A stretch of DNA of 11,220 nt from Spirochaeta sp. (GTDB lineage Bacteria > Spirochaetota > Spirochaetia > DSM-2461), in contig DAOVYP010000036.1 in NCBI GenBank assembly GCA_030635565.1, positions 1 through 11,220 on the forward strand. Reading direction: 5' to 3'. Below the pieces are notes generated by a model, which was not told where the DNA came from, did no database searches, and worked only from the letters and a program-made list of their open reading frames with translations. Of this stretch, positions 1 to 7,030 are shown in pieces. Made by a program: the position numbers and the translations under genes. Numbering within the stretch: the stretch's first letter is position 1; every line of letters starts with the position of its first letter.

Positions 1-1129
1 CGCCGATTTCCGCATGTCCACCTTCACCATCGGTCTCCAGTCCCTTGCCTATATCGTGAAGAAGGGCTCCCCTCTTGGCGATTGCGACGTCGGCCCCCAC
101 TTCGCTGGCGATCATCCCGGCAAGAATGGCGACTTCCTTGGAGTGGGCCAGGACATTCTGGCCGTAACTTGTCCGGAAATGCAGACGACCGAGGGCACGG
201 ATACCCTCGGGGCGCATGTCATGAATTCCGAGGTCAAAGAGAACACGCTCCCCTTCCTCGTAAATAATCTGACTGATCTCCTTGGCCACTTTCTGTACAA
301 CCTCTTCAATTCGGGCCGGATGAATCCTGCCGTCCTGAATGAGCCGCTCCAATGCGGTTTTGGCGATCGTCTTCCGGATGGGATCGAAACAGGATATCAC
401 CACGGCTTCCGGCGTATCATCGATGATGATATCCACCCCGGTGAGAGTCTCCAGGGTCCGAATATTACGGCCTTCCCGGCCGATAATCCGTCCCTTCATC
501 TCATCGTTCGGCAAGCTCACTGAAGTCACGGTGATTTCCGTGGTTACCTCGGTGGCCAGACGCTGAATGGTCGTAATGAGAATATCCCGGGCTTTTTTAT
601 CGGCCGTTATCTGGGCTTCCTGTTCGATTTTGTTGATCAGAACCTGCGCGTCATGCTTCGTTTCGCTTTCGAGACTCTGCAGCAGGATCTTCTTTGCTTC
701 CTCGGCGGTGAGACCGGAGATTCTTTCCAGTTCGGTTTGCCAACGTAATTCTTCATCGGTCAGCTTTTTTTCCCGGTTCTCCACTTCGTCCAGTCTATTG
801 TTGAGATTGGACTGACGTCGGTCGAGATCCGATATTTTTCGGTCAAGATTGTCCTCTTTCTGCTGGACCCGCTTCTCATATCGCTGAATATCGGAACGTT
901 GTTCACGTGTTTCACGTTCAAATTGCCGCCGTTCTTCCAGGATTTTGTCCTGTGCCCCGAGAAGAATTTCCTTCTTGGCGCTTTCCGCTTCTGATACGGC
1001 AGTTTCTTTCAGCCTGAGTGCTTTTTGTTCTGAAGATGTGAGTTGATTCCTGGCGTAAATCAATCGGAATAGCCATCCGATCACAACGCCGCCGAGGGGA
1101 AGGATGATCAAAAAAGCTTTGTTCAGCAT
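1..1129 (-). CDS. rny: Ribonuclease Y (3' end cut by window edge)
   Basis: RNase Y is a membrane-anchored endoribonuclease that starts mRNA decay. The first 376 codons are present; known family members are about 510-520 aa, so roughly the last 140 residues lie outside the window. Residues 5-24 form a hydrophobic N-terminal anchor. About 30-190 is a charged, Glu/Lys/Arg-rich coiled coil. A KH RNA-binding domain follows, with the GxxG-type motif [11 protein letters not shown] near residue 211. The HD phosphohydrolase domain then begins: an upstream His at about 329 (AHSKEV) and the metal-binding His358-Asp359 pair in LLHDIGKG. The ATG at 1127-1129 was chosen because AGGGGG (1134-1139) lies 4 nt upstream and a near-consensus promoter sits just beyond. 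The reading frame is open to the window edge with no disruption. Family assignment is secure from the TM, coiled-coil, KH and HD order. Confidence 0.97.
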   Translation of the reverse strand, partial: MLNKAFLIILPLGGVVIGWLFRLIYARNQLTSSEQKALRLKETAVSEAESAKKEILLGAQDKILEERRQFERETREQRSDIQRYEKRVQQKEDNLDRKISDLDRRQSNLNNRLDEVENREKKLTDEELRWQTELERISGLTAEEAKKILLQSLESETKHDAQVLINKIEQEAQITADKKARDILITTIQRLATEVTTEITVTSVSLPNDEMKGRIIGREGRNIRTLETLTGVDIIIDDTPEAVVISCFDPIRKTIAKTALERLIQDGRIHPARIEEVVQKVAKEISQIIYEEGERVLFDLGIHDMRPEGIRALGRLHFRTSYGQNVLAHSKEVAILAGMIASEVGADVAIAKRGALLHDIGKGLETDGEGGHAEIG

Positions 1130-1160
1130 GGTTCCCCCTATGATGCATTTTTAACATATG

Positions 1161-1188
1161 ATTATACCGTCGACTATACTAAGGTCAA
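1161..1188 (-). promoter_or_regulatory. Sigma-70-type promoter of rny
   Basis: On the minus strand a -35 box TTGACC (1183-1188, five of six consensus bases) and a perfect -10 box TATAAT (1161-1166) are separated by 16 nt. Transcription would start near 1153-1155, giving a leader of about 25 nt before the rny ATG. This is the best promoter match in the window. I saw no convincing terminator between the upstream 930-codon gene and this promoter, so read-through could also contribute to rny expression. Confidence 0.8.
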
Positions 1189-1247
1189 GTGGCAGTGCTT
1201 TTTCCAGAAGAGAGTACGTTTCAGGCTATTCTCAGTGAAATAAGGAT

Positions 1248-4040
1248 TTAGGAAATAGATTCAGTGCTGACCAGCATGGATAACGGGTCGGCGGGAGGGT
1301 CTTTGAATCCCAGGAAAATGTAGGACTGAGAACCGTGAAATATAACCGGCATGAAGAGTGCCGACCGTATGAACCGGAACTCGTTATGACTCGTTTTTTC
1401 AGAATAAAGTGATCCGGAGAGGTTCGGAATGAAAACCACTTTTCTCTCACTGAACCATTCGGACCACACAGGTTCATTTCGCGTAACAGACAGATATGTG
1501 GCGCTTTCATCATCAAGTCCGACCGCATAATCAGTCTCGAGTCCTTTACGTGAACCTGCAAGCAGAACGCCGCAAATCGCATTGTAATCTTTTGAAAGGC
1601 TCATCAGGGATTTGTAGATACCTGTTGTCCCCTTCTTGAATCCCTTCAGGAACCTGTCATAATCCAGACCATCCGCGGACCAGGACAGTTCAGGAGTTTC
1701 ATCTTCAAATTGGAAATTCCCCTCAAGAGAGTCCATACCGGGCAGAATCCCGGTCGTTCTTGTCATAATCAGGGACTCCATCGATTCACCGCTTTCATCT
1801 CCGGTGTCGACCTTCTGATAAATGTCGGCTTCGCTTATCCTGATACGATCCTGTATATCTTCAATTGAGATAAAAATGACATCCCGGTCATCCCCGGATA
1901 CGGTATCATCAGCAGAATCTACAGGCAATTTTTCCAGCTCGTCTACTTCTTCCAGCTCGTCCAATTCTTCGAGCTCATCAACTTGATCGTCGATCTCCTG
2001 CAAATCGGAGGGTTCATCATTTTCCTGACGGATCTTTTCTGACTTGTTGAACTCTTTATCGAACATATACAACCTGTCCTGATCGACCTTGTCGATTTCA
2101 ATCATTTCCCTGGAATCATCGGAAAGTATAACCGGCAGGATTTCAAGGACTTCTGCTTCCTCTCCATCCTCATCAACAGATTCCAGCTCTTCTAAAGTAT
2201 CGGCGAGTTCTCCCTCAGTATCATCTTCAGATATTTCAGTTTTACTCAGTTCCTCGACAACCGCCGTATCACCGGATACTTCGGCAGGCATTTTAATTTC
2301 AGCCAACTCACCAATATCCGAGGTTTCATCGTGGAGTATATCGCTGAATTCGGTGAATTCATTACCTGCAGTGAGGTCCTCGAATTCAAGCGGTGCTTCG
2401 GTGAGCTCTTCGACTTCAGCCGGCTCACCGAGTTCGGCCAGGCTGGCATCACCCTCTTCTTCGGTGAGCTCTTCGACTTCAACCGGCTCACCGAGTTCGG
2501 CCAGGTCGGCATCACCCTCTTCTTCGGTGAGCTCTTCGACTTCAACCGGCTCACCGAGTTCGGCCAGGCTGGCATCACTCTCTTCTTCGGTGAGCTCTTC
2601 AACTTCCCCGAGTTCATCAAGATCATCTATGTCATCGTCCCCGAGATACTCAACATTGAGTTTTCGACCCGGTGTTGGACCTGCGTCAGGAATCGGTGCC
2701 TGAATCTGAAGTCCGGCGAGTGCTTCCTGCGGTACGACGAATTTTGCATCTGCTACAGCCCGGGTAATCATATCCTCAAGCTGTTTCATATCAATGGGGG
2801 TCTGGCTGTCGGCAGAAACTTCTTCCGCACCGGTAGGCCCTTCACCGCGTACAACTTCTTTTTCGGCAAGTATTTCGATGATTCGGGTCCAGCCCTCATC
2901 AATGATTTGGTCGGCTTCTTTTTCTTTATGGCCGCGGAGTTTTCCGAGACCGCTTCGCAGCTCAATCCTGACTTCCTCCCGACGGGATTCAAGATCACTC
3001 AGACGCAACTTCCGGTCTTCATGATGCTCGAGCCAGTCCCTGAGGAGGCTCACCTGGAGTTTTTTAATTCTTCTGCGCAACACTTCCGTACGGTCCTGCC
3101 GGAGGTTCAGAAGCAGGAACATGAGCAGTGCAATGGATATGAATACAGTTGCCAGAATCAGAATCTGAATTGCAACTGTGAATCCCAGTAAGCGTCCGGG
3201 GATGAGTTTCCCTATCCAGGTGCCATCCTCGGCAATCATTCCGGCCAGCCAGTATTTATCACCGATGCCTTCGGCAAGAACTGCAAATTCGACGGGTTTG
3301 CCTTCAACCGGCCAGAGCTTGTCGATATCGTTGTTTACAGCATCAATCTGTTCCGGTCTGATATCAACAATAACTCCCCTTCCATCAATGATATACACCC
3401 GCCTGCCGCTGCCGATCAGACCTTCGCCGGCAAGACGATCTGCAAAACCGTCGGGAGTCATGTACACAATCATCCAGCCCCGGGTTACAAAACCAGAATT
3501 CTGAATCGGCAGCAGATAAACAACCTGTTGTTTCAAGCCGTCATGAATGGTGAATATGTTCGACTCATCGGAAGCAACCGGCAATTCAAAAGTATCCGCA
3601 ATCTGGTTCCAGTTTCTGTAAAGGCGTCGGCCATTTTCACCGGTCTGCTCACTGCCGACATCGCCGGCAAACGTGGAAAACTGTACTCTACCATCGTTAT
3701 CAACAATCCGGATGCCTCTGTAACCCATGAGACTGTCCTCAAGGGAATCGGAAACTTGAGCCCTGTATATAATTTCTTCTTCACGCTGGGTTAATGAATA
3801 AACAGATTGGAAATTCCTATCCCTGGAGAGTGAATCAAAACGGGAAATATTATCTTCATTCCATGAAGAAACGACATCGGATATGTTTTCCAGCCTGATC
3901 CTCTGGTCGATCTTCACTCTTTCACTGAAAAAGTCAGTTTCAAGGATACGGAACAGTCCGGTATAAGCAAGAATCGCAAAACCACCGGTAATGAGGAGAG
4001 CTATGAGAATAGTGAGTGCAACTTTCTGCGAGGTTCTCAT
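1248..4040 (-). CDS. Two-pass membrane protein: Cache-like sensor region, acidic repeat linker, GAF-like C-terminus
   Basis: This 930-aa protein is not a named family I recognise. Residues 8-30 form a TM or signal anchor. About 31-284 is an extracytoplasmic region with PAS/Cache-like strands (GIRIVDNDGRVQFS at 109-122, RRVYIIDGRGVIVDI at 213-227). Residues 285-313 form TM2. About 315-395 is a basic-acidic coiled coil without a clear HAMP. About 465-735 is strongly acidic and low in complexity, with 21-residue repeats at 485-548 and an EELDELEEVDELE run near 691. About 785-915 resembles a GAF fold (AVGLDDESATYLSV, RSALFMPVI, YIFLGF). No kinase, GGDEF, EAL or methyl-accepting domain is visible, so the output is unknown. 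The ATG follows an in-frame TAG eight codons upstream, and the nearest Shine-Dalgarno (GGAGG, 4057-4061) is unusually far away. The gene lies after the operon terminator, so it is probably transcribed separately. A sensory role is inferred from domain character only. Confidence 0.85.
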   Translation of the reverse strand: MRTSQKVALTILIALLITGGFAILAYTGLFRILETDFFSERVKIDQRIRLENISDVVSSWNEDNISRFDSLSRDRNFQSVYSLTQREEEIIYRAQVSDSLEDSLMGYRGIRIVDNDGRVQFSTFAGDVGSEQTGENGRRLYRNWNQIADTFELPVASDESNIFTIHDGLKQQVVYLLPIQNSGFVTRGWMIVYMTPDGFADRLAGEGLIGSGRRVYIIDGRGVIVDIRPEQIDAVNNDIDKLWPVEGKPVEFAVLAEGIGDKYWLAGMIAEDGTWIGKLIPGRLLGFTVAIQILILATVFISIALLMFLLLNLRQDRTEVLRRRIKKLQVSLLRDWLEHHEDRKLRLSDLESRREEVRIELRSGLGKLRGHKEKEADQIIDEGWTRIIEILAEKEVVRGEGPTGAEEVSADSQTPIDMKQLEDMITRAVADAKFVVPQEALAGLQIQAPIPDAGPTPGRKLNVEYLGDDDIDDLDELGEVEELTEEESDASLAELGEPVEVEELTEEEGDADLAELGEPVEVEELTEEEGDASLAELGEPAEVEELTEAPLEFEDLTAGNEFTEFSDILHDETSDIGELAEIKMPAEVSGDTAVVEELSKTEISEDDTEGELADTLEELESVDEDGEEAEVLEILPVILSDDSREMIEIDKVDQDRLYMFDKEFNKSEKIRQENDEPSDLQEIDDQVDELEELDELEEVDELEKLPVDSADDTVSGDDRDVIFISIEDIQDRIRISEADIYQKVDTGDESGESMESLIMTRTTGILPGMDSLEGNFQFEDETPELSWSADGLDYDRFLKGFKKGTTGIYKSLMSLSKDYNAICGVLLAGSRKGLETDYAVGLDDESATYLSVTRNEPVWSEWFSERKVVFIPNLSGSLYSEKTSHNEFRFIRSALFMPVIFHGSQSYIFLGFKDPPADPLSMLVSTESIS
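2398..2606 (-). repeat. 63-bp in-frame tandem repeat within the acidic linker
   Basis: Three near-identical 63-bp units begin at 2398, 2461 and 2524, and a partial fourth begins at 2587 and decays after about 20 nt. Each unit encodes 21 residues of the type VEELTEEEGDASLAELGEP. Differences between copies are few, for example A/D at one Ser-adjacent site, S/G before Asp and A/V after Pro. This suggests recent duplication or homogenisation. Because 63 is a multiple of three, changes in copy number would keep the reading frame. Confidence 0.93.
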
Positions 4041-4043
4041 TGG

Positions 4044-4070
4044 TACCGGGGAAACCCCTCCCTATCGGTA
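4044..4070 (-). promoter_or_regulatory. Possible stem-loop at the translation start of the 930-aa gene
   Basis: On the minus strand TACCG (4066-4070) can pair with CGGTA (4044-4048), enclosing a GGG-TTT-CCC mini-hairpin (4049-4057). The purine-rich Shine-Dalgarno GGGAGGGG (4055-4062) lies partly in the bulge and partly in the stem. SD-to-ATG spacing is about 16 nt in linear form, and folding would shorten or mask it. Whether the structure promotes or blocks translation cannot be told from sequence. Confidence 0.35.
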
Positions 4071-4110
4071 AACTGATAAAATGGCCCGGCAACATGCAAC
4101 GACTGCTGCC

Positions 4111-4138
4111 TTATTACCTATTTAACCATCATTCACAA
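4111..4138 (-). promoter_or_regulatory. Weak candidate promoter for the 930-aa gene
   Basis: A promoter is expected between the rplQ terminator and the start at 4040. The best candidate seen is TTGTGA (4133-4138), 16 nt, TAATAA (4111-4116), which matches consensus in four and three of six bases. TTGCAT followed 15 nt later by TATCAG, nearer the gene, is an equally weak alternative. The choice is tentative. Confidence 0.22.
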
Positions 4139-4160
4139 AGTAACCCGTTCCGACCCTTTA

Positions 4161-4206
4161 ACAAAGAAAAGGGGAGACGTTCCGGCTACAGCCATACGTC
4201 CTCCCC
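4161..4206 (-). terminator. Rho-independent terminator of the ribosomal operon
   Basis: Reading the minus strand after rplQ, GGGGAG-G-ACGT (4206 to 4196) pairs with ACGT-CTCCCC (4180 to 4171), giving 10 base pairs with one bulged G. An inner GGC/GCC pair closes a four-base loop. The run TTTTCTTT (4170-4163) follows directly. The hairpin lies about 50 nt after the rplQ stop and marks the 3' end of the operon. The plus-strand flank has no T-run, so it should act only in the operon direction. Confidence 0.93.
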
Positions 4207-4258
4207 TCAATAATCGGTTGATAATCACCGCAACCTGAATCTTCAGTACTGATATAAT

Positions 4259-4855
4259 TTACCCTTCGGAAGTCTCTTTTTCGGTCTTAGGCTCTTCCTT
4301 CTCTTCAGTCGAAACTTCTTCAGTTTTGTCTTCCGCAGCCGTGACTTCTTCTGCCTTGAGTTCTTCTACGGAAGCTTCCTCGACTTTGGGCTCTTCAGCT
4401 GCAGATTCTTCTACCTTTTCAGCTTTCTTTCCGGTCGCCGCAGGTTTGGGTGCTGTTTTCTTCCTGGAAGCTGTTTTCTTCTTGGGAGCCGGCTTCTCTT
4501 CATCAGCCAGGAACTCCAGAATCACCATATCGGCGGCATCACCCGACCGTTGTCCGAGCTTGAGAATACGGGTATATCCACCGGGACGTTCTGAAAAACG
4601 GGGTCCCACCTCGATAAAAAGTTTGTTGATAACATCTTTTTCATAAACAGTCTTAGCGACGATACGGCGGTTATGGACGGAGTCCACTTTAGCCCGTGTT
4701 ACCAGCTTCTCTGCTGTACGACGGATTTCCTTGGCTTTTGCTTGAGTGGTTTTAATCCTCTCATGCTTAATCAGGGAAGTCACCATATTCCGGTGAAGGG
4801 CTTTGCGATGACTGGACTTGCGTCCCAGCCGGTTGAATCCTTTTCGGTTATGCAT
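4259..4855 (-). CDS. rplQ: 50S ribosomal protein L17 with long charged C-terminal tail
   Basis: L17 binds 23S rRNA near the polypeptide exit tunnel of the 50S subunit. Residues 1-119 are the conserved core: [20 protein letters not shown], then [16 protein letters not shown], and the [19 protein letters not shown] signature at about 92-110. The protein is 198 aa, whereas typical L17 is about 116-130 aa. The extra 79 residues are low in complexity: a Lys/Ala/Pro-rich basic part (about 121-147), then a Glu/Val/Ala-rich acidic part (148-198). The tail is in frame with no sign of a frameshift. It is the last gene of the operon. It starts 5 nt after the rpoA stop, with a GAGGAA-type ribosome site inside the end of rpoA, and is followed by the terminator. 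The core call is certain; the role of the tail is unknown. Confidence 0.97.
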   Translation of the reverse strand: MHNRKGFNRLGRKSSHRKALHRNMVTSLIKHERIKTTQAKAKEIRRTAEKLVTRAKVDSVHNRRIVAKTVYEKDVINKLFIEVGPRFSERPGGYTRILKLGQRSGDAADMVILEFLADEEKPAPKKKTASRKKTAPKPAATGKKAEKVEESAAEEPKVEEASVEELKAEEVTAAEDKTEEVSTEEKEEPKTEKETSEG

Positions 4856-4860
4856 CTTTC

Positions 4861-5958
4861 TTATTCCTCATCTACAGTAACGGATTCCTCTGCAGCCTGA
4901 TATTCACCGGCTTCATCCGTACCAGAACCCTGTTTGCCGAGCTTGATGGAGTTCTTGAGTACGCTGTAATCCGTCATACCCAGGCTGAGGTTCCACTCTT
5001 TGAGCTTTTCCTTGATTTCCTGGAGGGACTTCTTCCCGAAGTTTCGGGTCTTTGCAATATCTTCCTCGGTACGCCTGGTAAGGTCTCCGATGGTTTTAAT
5101 ATTTGCGTTCTTGAGGCAGTTACTGGAACGAACGGAAAGCTCAAGTTCCTCGACAGGTGTCTCCAGCAGGGCGCGAATGCGCTCCTCTTCCTCATCGACG
5201 TCATCATCACCAATTACATCGTCTTCATCAAAGTTGATGAAAATGGTGAAATGATCTTTAGCGATTTTGGCGGCTTCCGCCAAAGCGTTTTCCGGTGCGA
5301 TAGTCCCGTCGGTCCACACTTCAAGATTCAGCTTGTCAAAATCCGAACGCTGACCGACACGGGTATCCTCTACAGCGTACTTCACCTTGGTGATAGGGCT
5401 GAAGATGGAGTCAACGGGTATGGTACCGATGTGCTCGATGTACTTTTCATTCAATTCGGCCGGTACATAACCACGACCGAGATTCACCTGAATCTCAAAA
5501 TCCAGGTTTCCTTCTTCCATGACCGTACAGATCTGCAAATCCTTGTTGGCCACTTCGATTCCGCCTTTTTCAAGATCGGCACCGGTAATAACTCCCTGCC
5601 CCTTCCACTCGACATGAATGGTCTGCTCAGCGACGTCTTCGGGAAGTTTCAGGCGCAGGGATTTGAGATTACTGATGATAACCGGGGTGTCCTCCACGAC
5701 ATGGGGGATCGCCTCGAATTCGCTGGTAACCACATGAGAATTACCCTCTTCATTGAAGGTAGTAATTCTCACTGCGGAAACCGCATATCCCTGTATAGAG
5801 GAGAGAAGTATTCGGCGGAGGGTATTACCTATAGTTGTGCCATACCCACGTTCAAAGGGATAGGCCACGAATTTGCCGTAATCCGGGGTCTCCTCAGTAT
5901 GTTCGAAGGTGATGCCCTTCGGTCTTTTGAAACCCTTCAGGAGGTTTTTTCTAGCCAT
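4861..5958 (-). CDS. rpoA: DNA-directed RNA polymerase subunit alpha
   Basis: Alpha dimerises to nucleate RNA polymerase assembly, and its C-terminal domain contacts UP elements and activators. The N-terminal domain spans about 1-243 and carries the dimer motif [19 protein letters not shown] (36-54). A very acidic linker (about 244-260, [15 protein letters not shown]) follows. The alpha-CTD at about 263-328 contains [17 protein letters not shown] and [14 protein letters not shown]. Arg277 is at the position of the DNA-contacting Arg265 of E. coli alpha. Residues 329-365 form an extra tail beyond the usual LSLGM end, so the 365 aa exceed the common 315-340. The start has a good AAGGAG site 5 nt upstream. 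A 170-nt spacer separates it from rpsK, unlike every other junction in the operon, and that spacer carries a predicted RNA structure. Confidence 0.98.
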   Translation of the reverse strand: MARKNLLKGFKRPKGITFEHTEETPDYGKFVAYPFERGYGTTIGNTLRRILLSSIQGYAVSAVRITTFNEEGNSHVVTSEFEAIPHVVEDTPVIISNLKSLRLKLPEDVAEQTIHVEWKGQGVITGADLEKGGIEVANKDLQICTVMEEGNLDFEIQVNLGRGYVPAELNEKYIEHIGTIPVDSIFSPITKVKYAVEDTRVGQRSDFDKLNLEVWTDGTIAPENALAEAAKIAKDHFTIFINFDEDDVIGDDDVDEEEERIRALLETPVEELELSVRSSNCLKNANIKTIGDLTRRTEEDIAKTRNFGKKSLQEIKEKLKEWNLSLGMTDYSVLKNSIKLGKQGSGTDEAGEYQAAEESVTVDEE

Positions 5959-5998
5959 GTGTGCTCCTTACGCGGCCCTTTCTTAGGAATAACATGCT

Positions 5999-6097
5999 TT
6001 CAACTCGGAAGCTGTGTCAGCCAAATGCTCGAAATACTCATGCAGCTATCGCTACACTACGCTTTCTGTTCTCCGGCTGCCTTGCCTCCGAACTGAA
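5999..6097 (-). promoter_or_regulatory. Predicted structured RNA element in the rpoA leader (rpsK-rpoA spacer)
   Basis: In the sense transcript, 6097-6084 pairs with 6012-5999 as an uninterrupted 14-bp stem containing three G-U pairs. After a small internal loop (AAGG opposite ACACA) a 5-bp helix forms (CAGCC 6079-6075 with GGCUG 6022-6018). An apical 7-bp hairpin at 6057-6040 is closed by the loop GAUA, a GNRA tetraloop, and has two further G-U pairs. On the opposite strand these five wobbles would become C-A mismatches, so the fold favours the operon RNA. I recognise no known family. It could be a leader regulator of rpoA-rplQ, a processing site, or a copy of a dispersed palindromic repeat. 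The pairing was worked out by hand. Confidence 0.5.
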
Positions 6098-6128
6098 TCC
6101 ATCTTTTTAAGGCCTCTTGGTGGGGGTC

Positions 6129-6503
6129 TTAAACCCTTCGGCTCTTACGGGGGCGGCAGCCATTATGGGGGATCGGGGTGATATCCTTGATTGTCTTTAC
6201 CTTAAGTCCCTGGTTACCCAGGGAGCGTATCGCTGATTCACGGCCGACTCCGGGACCTTTGACAAACACATTGACGATTTGCAAGCCATAGTCCCGAGCA
6301 CGATTGGTCGCGGTCTCGGCAGTGGTCTGTGCGGCGTAAGGTGTGGATTTCTTGGCTCCGCGAAATCCAAGGGAGCCGGCACTGCACCAGGAAAGGGCGT
6401 TGCCCTTAAGATCGGTGATGGTAACAATCGTATTATTGAAAGTCGCCTGAATATAGACGTTACCTTCAACGACGGTCTTTTTTTCTTTTTTCTTTTTTGC
6501 CAT
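6129..6503 (-). CDS. rpsK: 30S ribosomal protein S11
   Basis: S11 sits on the platform of the 30S subunit near the mRNA exit and the decoding region of 16S rRNA. At 124 aa the length is normal. Recognisable blocks are [21 protein letters not shown] (about 15-35), [18 protein letters not shown] (about 42-59) and the C-terminal [13 protein letters not shown]. The N-terminus MAKKKKEKK is basic, as in many homologues. A GGAG ribosome site lies about 9 nt before the ATG, and the gap from rpsM is 16 nt. In most bacteria rpsD (S4) follows; here rpoA comes next after an unusually long spacer. Confidence 0.98.
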   Translation of the reverse strand: MAKKKKEKKTVVEGNVYIQATFNNTIVTITDLKGNALSWCSAGSLGFRGAKKSTPYAAQTTAETATNRARDYGLQIVNVFVKGPGVGRESAIRSLGNQGLKVKTIKDITPIPHNGCRPRKSRRV

Positions 6504-6519
6504 CTATTTGCACTCCGTT

Positions 6520-6885
6520 TTATTTCTTCTTCTTGGCGACGGTTTTCGCCTTGCCCTTACGGGTCCGGGCATTGGTTTTTGTCCGCTGACCACGCAACGG
6601 AAGACCCTTCCGGTGCCGAAGGCCCCGGTAACAACCGATGTCCATCAATCTCTTTATGTTCAAGGCCGTCTCCGAACGAAGTCGACCTTCAACCTTATAA
6701 TCATTCTCAATTACTTTCCTGAGGTTGTTCACCTCTTCGGTGGAAAGGTCATTAATCCGTTTTTCTGGACTCACACCGGTCTTCTCACAGATCCGACGGG
6801 CAGAAGTCCGTCCGATTCCGAAAATGTACGTAAGTGCAATATCCGCATGCTTGTTTGGCAGGTCGATTCCCGCGATTCGCGCCAT
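6520..6885 (-). CDS. rpsM: 30S ribosomal protein S13
   Basis: S13 lies at the head of the 30S subunit and contacts the 50S subunit and P-site tRNA. At 121 aa the length is typical. [20 protein letters not shown] starts the protein, the helix-two-turn-helix region with [11 protein letters not shown] follows, and the signature [19 protein letters not shown] lies at about 87-105. The tail is lysine-rich (KTVAKKKK). The ribosome site TAGGAGG overlaps the rpmJ stop codon and ends 5 nt before the ATG, so translation of the two genes is probably coupled. Confidence 0.98.
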   Translation of the reverse strand: MARIAGIDLPNKHADIALTYIFGIGRTSARRICEKTGVSPEKRINDLSTEEVNNLRKVIENDYKVEGRLRSETALNIKRLMDIGCYRGLRHRKGLPLRGQRTKTNARTRKGKAKTVAKKKK

Positions 6886-6894
6886 CGAAGCCTC

Positions 6895-7008
6895 CTATTT
6901 TTGTCGCTGCTTGTGCTTGGGGTTATCACAAATGATACGCACCACACCACGGCGGCGAATAACTTTGCACTTCTCGCAAATCGGTTTGACGCTCGCTCTC
7001 ACTTTCAT
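6895..7008 (-). CDS. rpmJ: 50S ribosomal protein L36 (zinc-binding form)
   Basis: This is a 37-residue gene between secY and rpsM. The protein begins [20 protein letters not shown] and ends [10 protein letters not shown], a full-length match to L36. Cys11, Cys14, Cys27 and His32 form the zinc-ribbon site of the C+ type. L36 is a small 23S rRNA-binding protein of the 50S subunit. The ATG has an AAGAGG ribosome site about 8 nt upstream. It starts 22 nt after the secY stop, with no adk, map or infA in between, and its TAG stop forms part of the rpsM ribosome binding site. Confidence 0.97.
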   Translation of the reverse strand: MKVRASVKPICEKCKVIRRRGVVRIICDNPKHKQRQK

Positions 7009-7030
7009 CGCGTATTACCTCTTGTAACTC

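Noticed and set aside
2398..2606. Regular repeats considered as a CRISPR array
   Set aside because: The 63-bp units are contiguous and nearly identical throughout with no unique spacers. They are in frame inside a coding gene, and no cas genes are present.
2089..2703. Plus-strand Ser/Thr-rich open frame of 204 codons
   Set aside because: It is the complement of GAA/GAT-rich acidic codons in the 930-aa gene, which read as Ser-rich sequence on the other strand.
2331..3191. Long plus-strand open frame (286 codons) with FGELFDFNRLTEFGQ-type repeats
   Set aside because: It is the antisense image of the tandem repeats and acidic codons of the 930-aa gene. It has no ribosome site or family resemblance, and the minus-strand gene has clear TM and domain structure.
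1248..4040. Methyl-accepting chemotaxis protein or histidine kinase identity for the 930-aa protein
   Set aside because: The N-terminal layout fits, but no HAMP, MCP hairpin tip, HisKA or ATPase motifs are present in the cytoplasmic part.
5251..6096. Plus-strand open frame of 281 codons opposite rpoA
   Set aside because: It is an antisense shadow of rpoA that extends into the spacer, with no supporting signals.
6047..6107. Short frame in the rpsK-rpoA spacer (MDSVRRQGSRRTESVV) considered as a leader peptide
   Set aside because: It is only 16 codons, has no convincing ribosome site, and lies across the predicted RNA stem. A structured RNA explains the region better.
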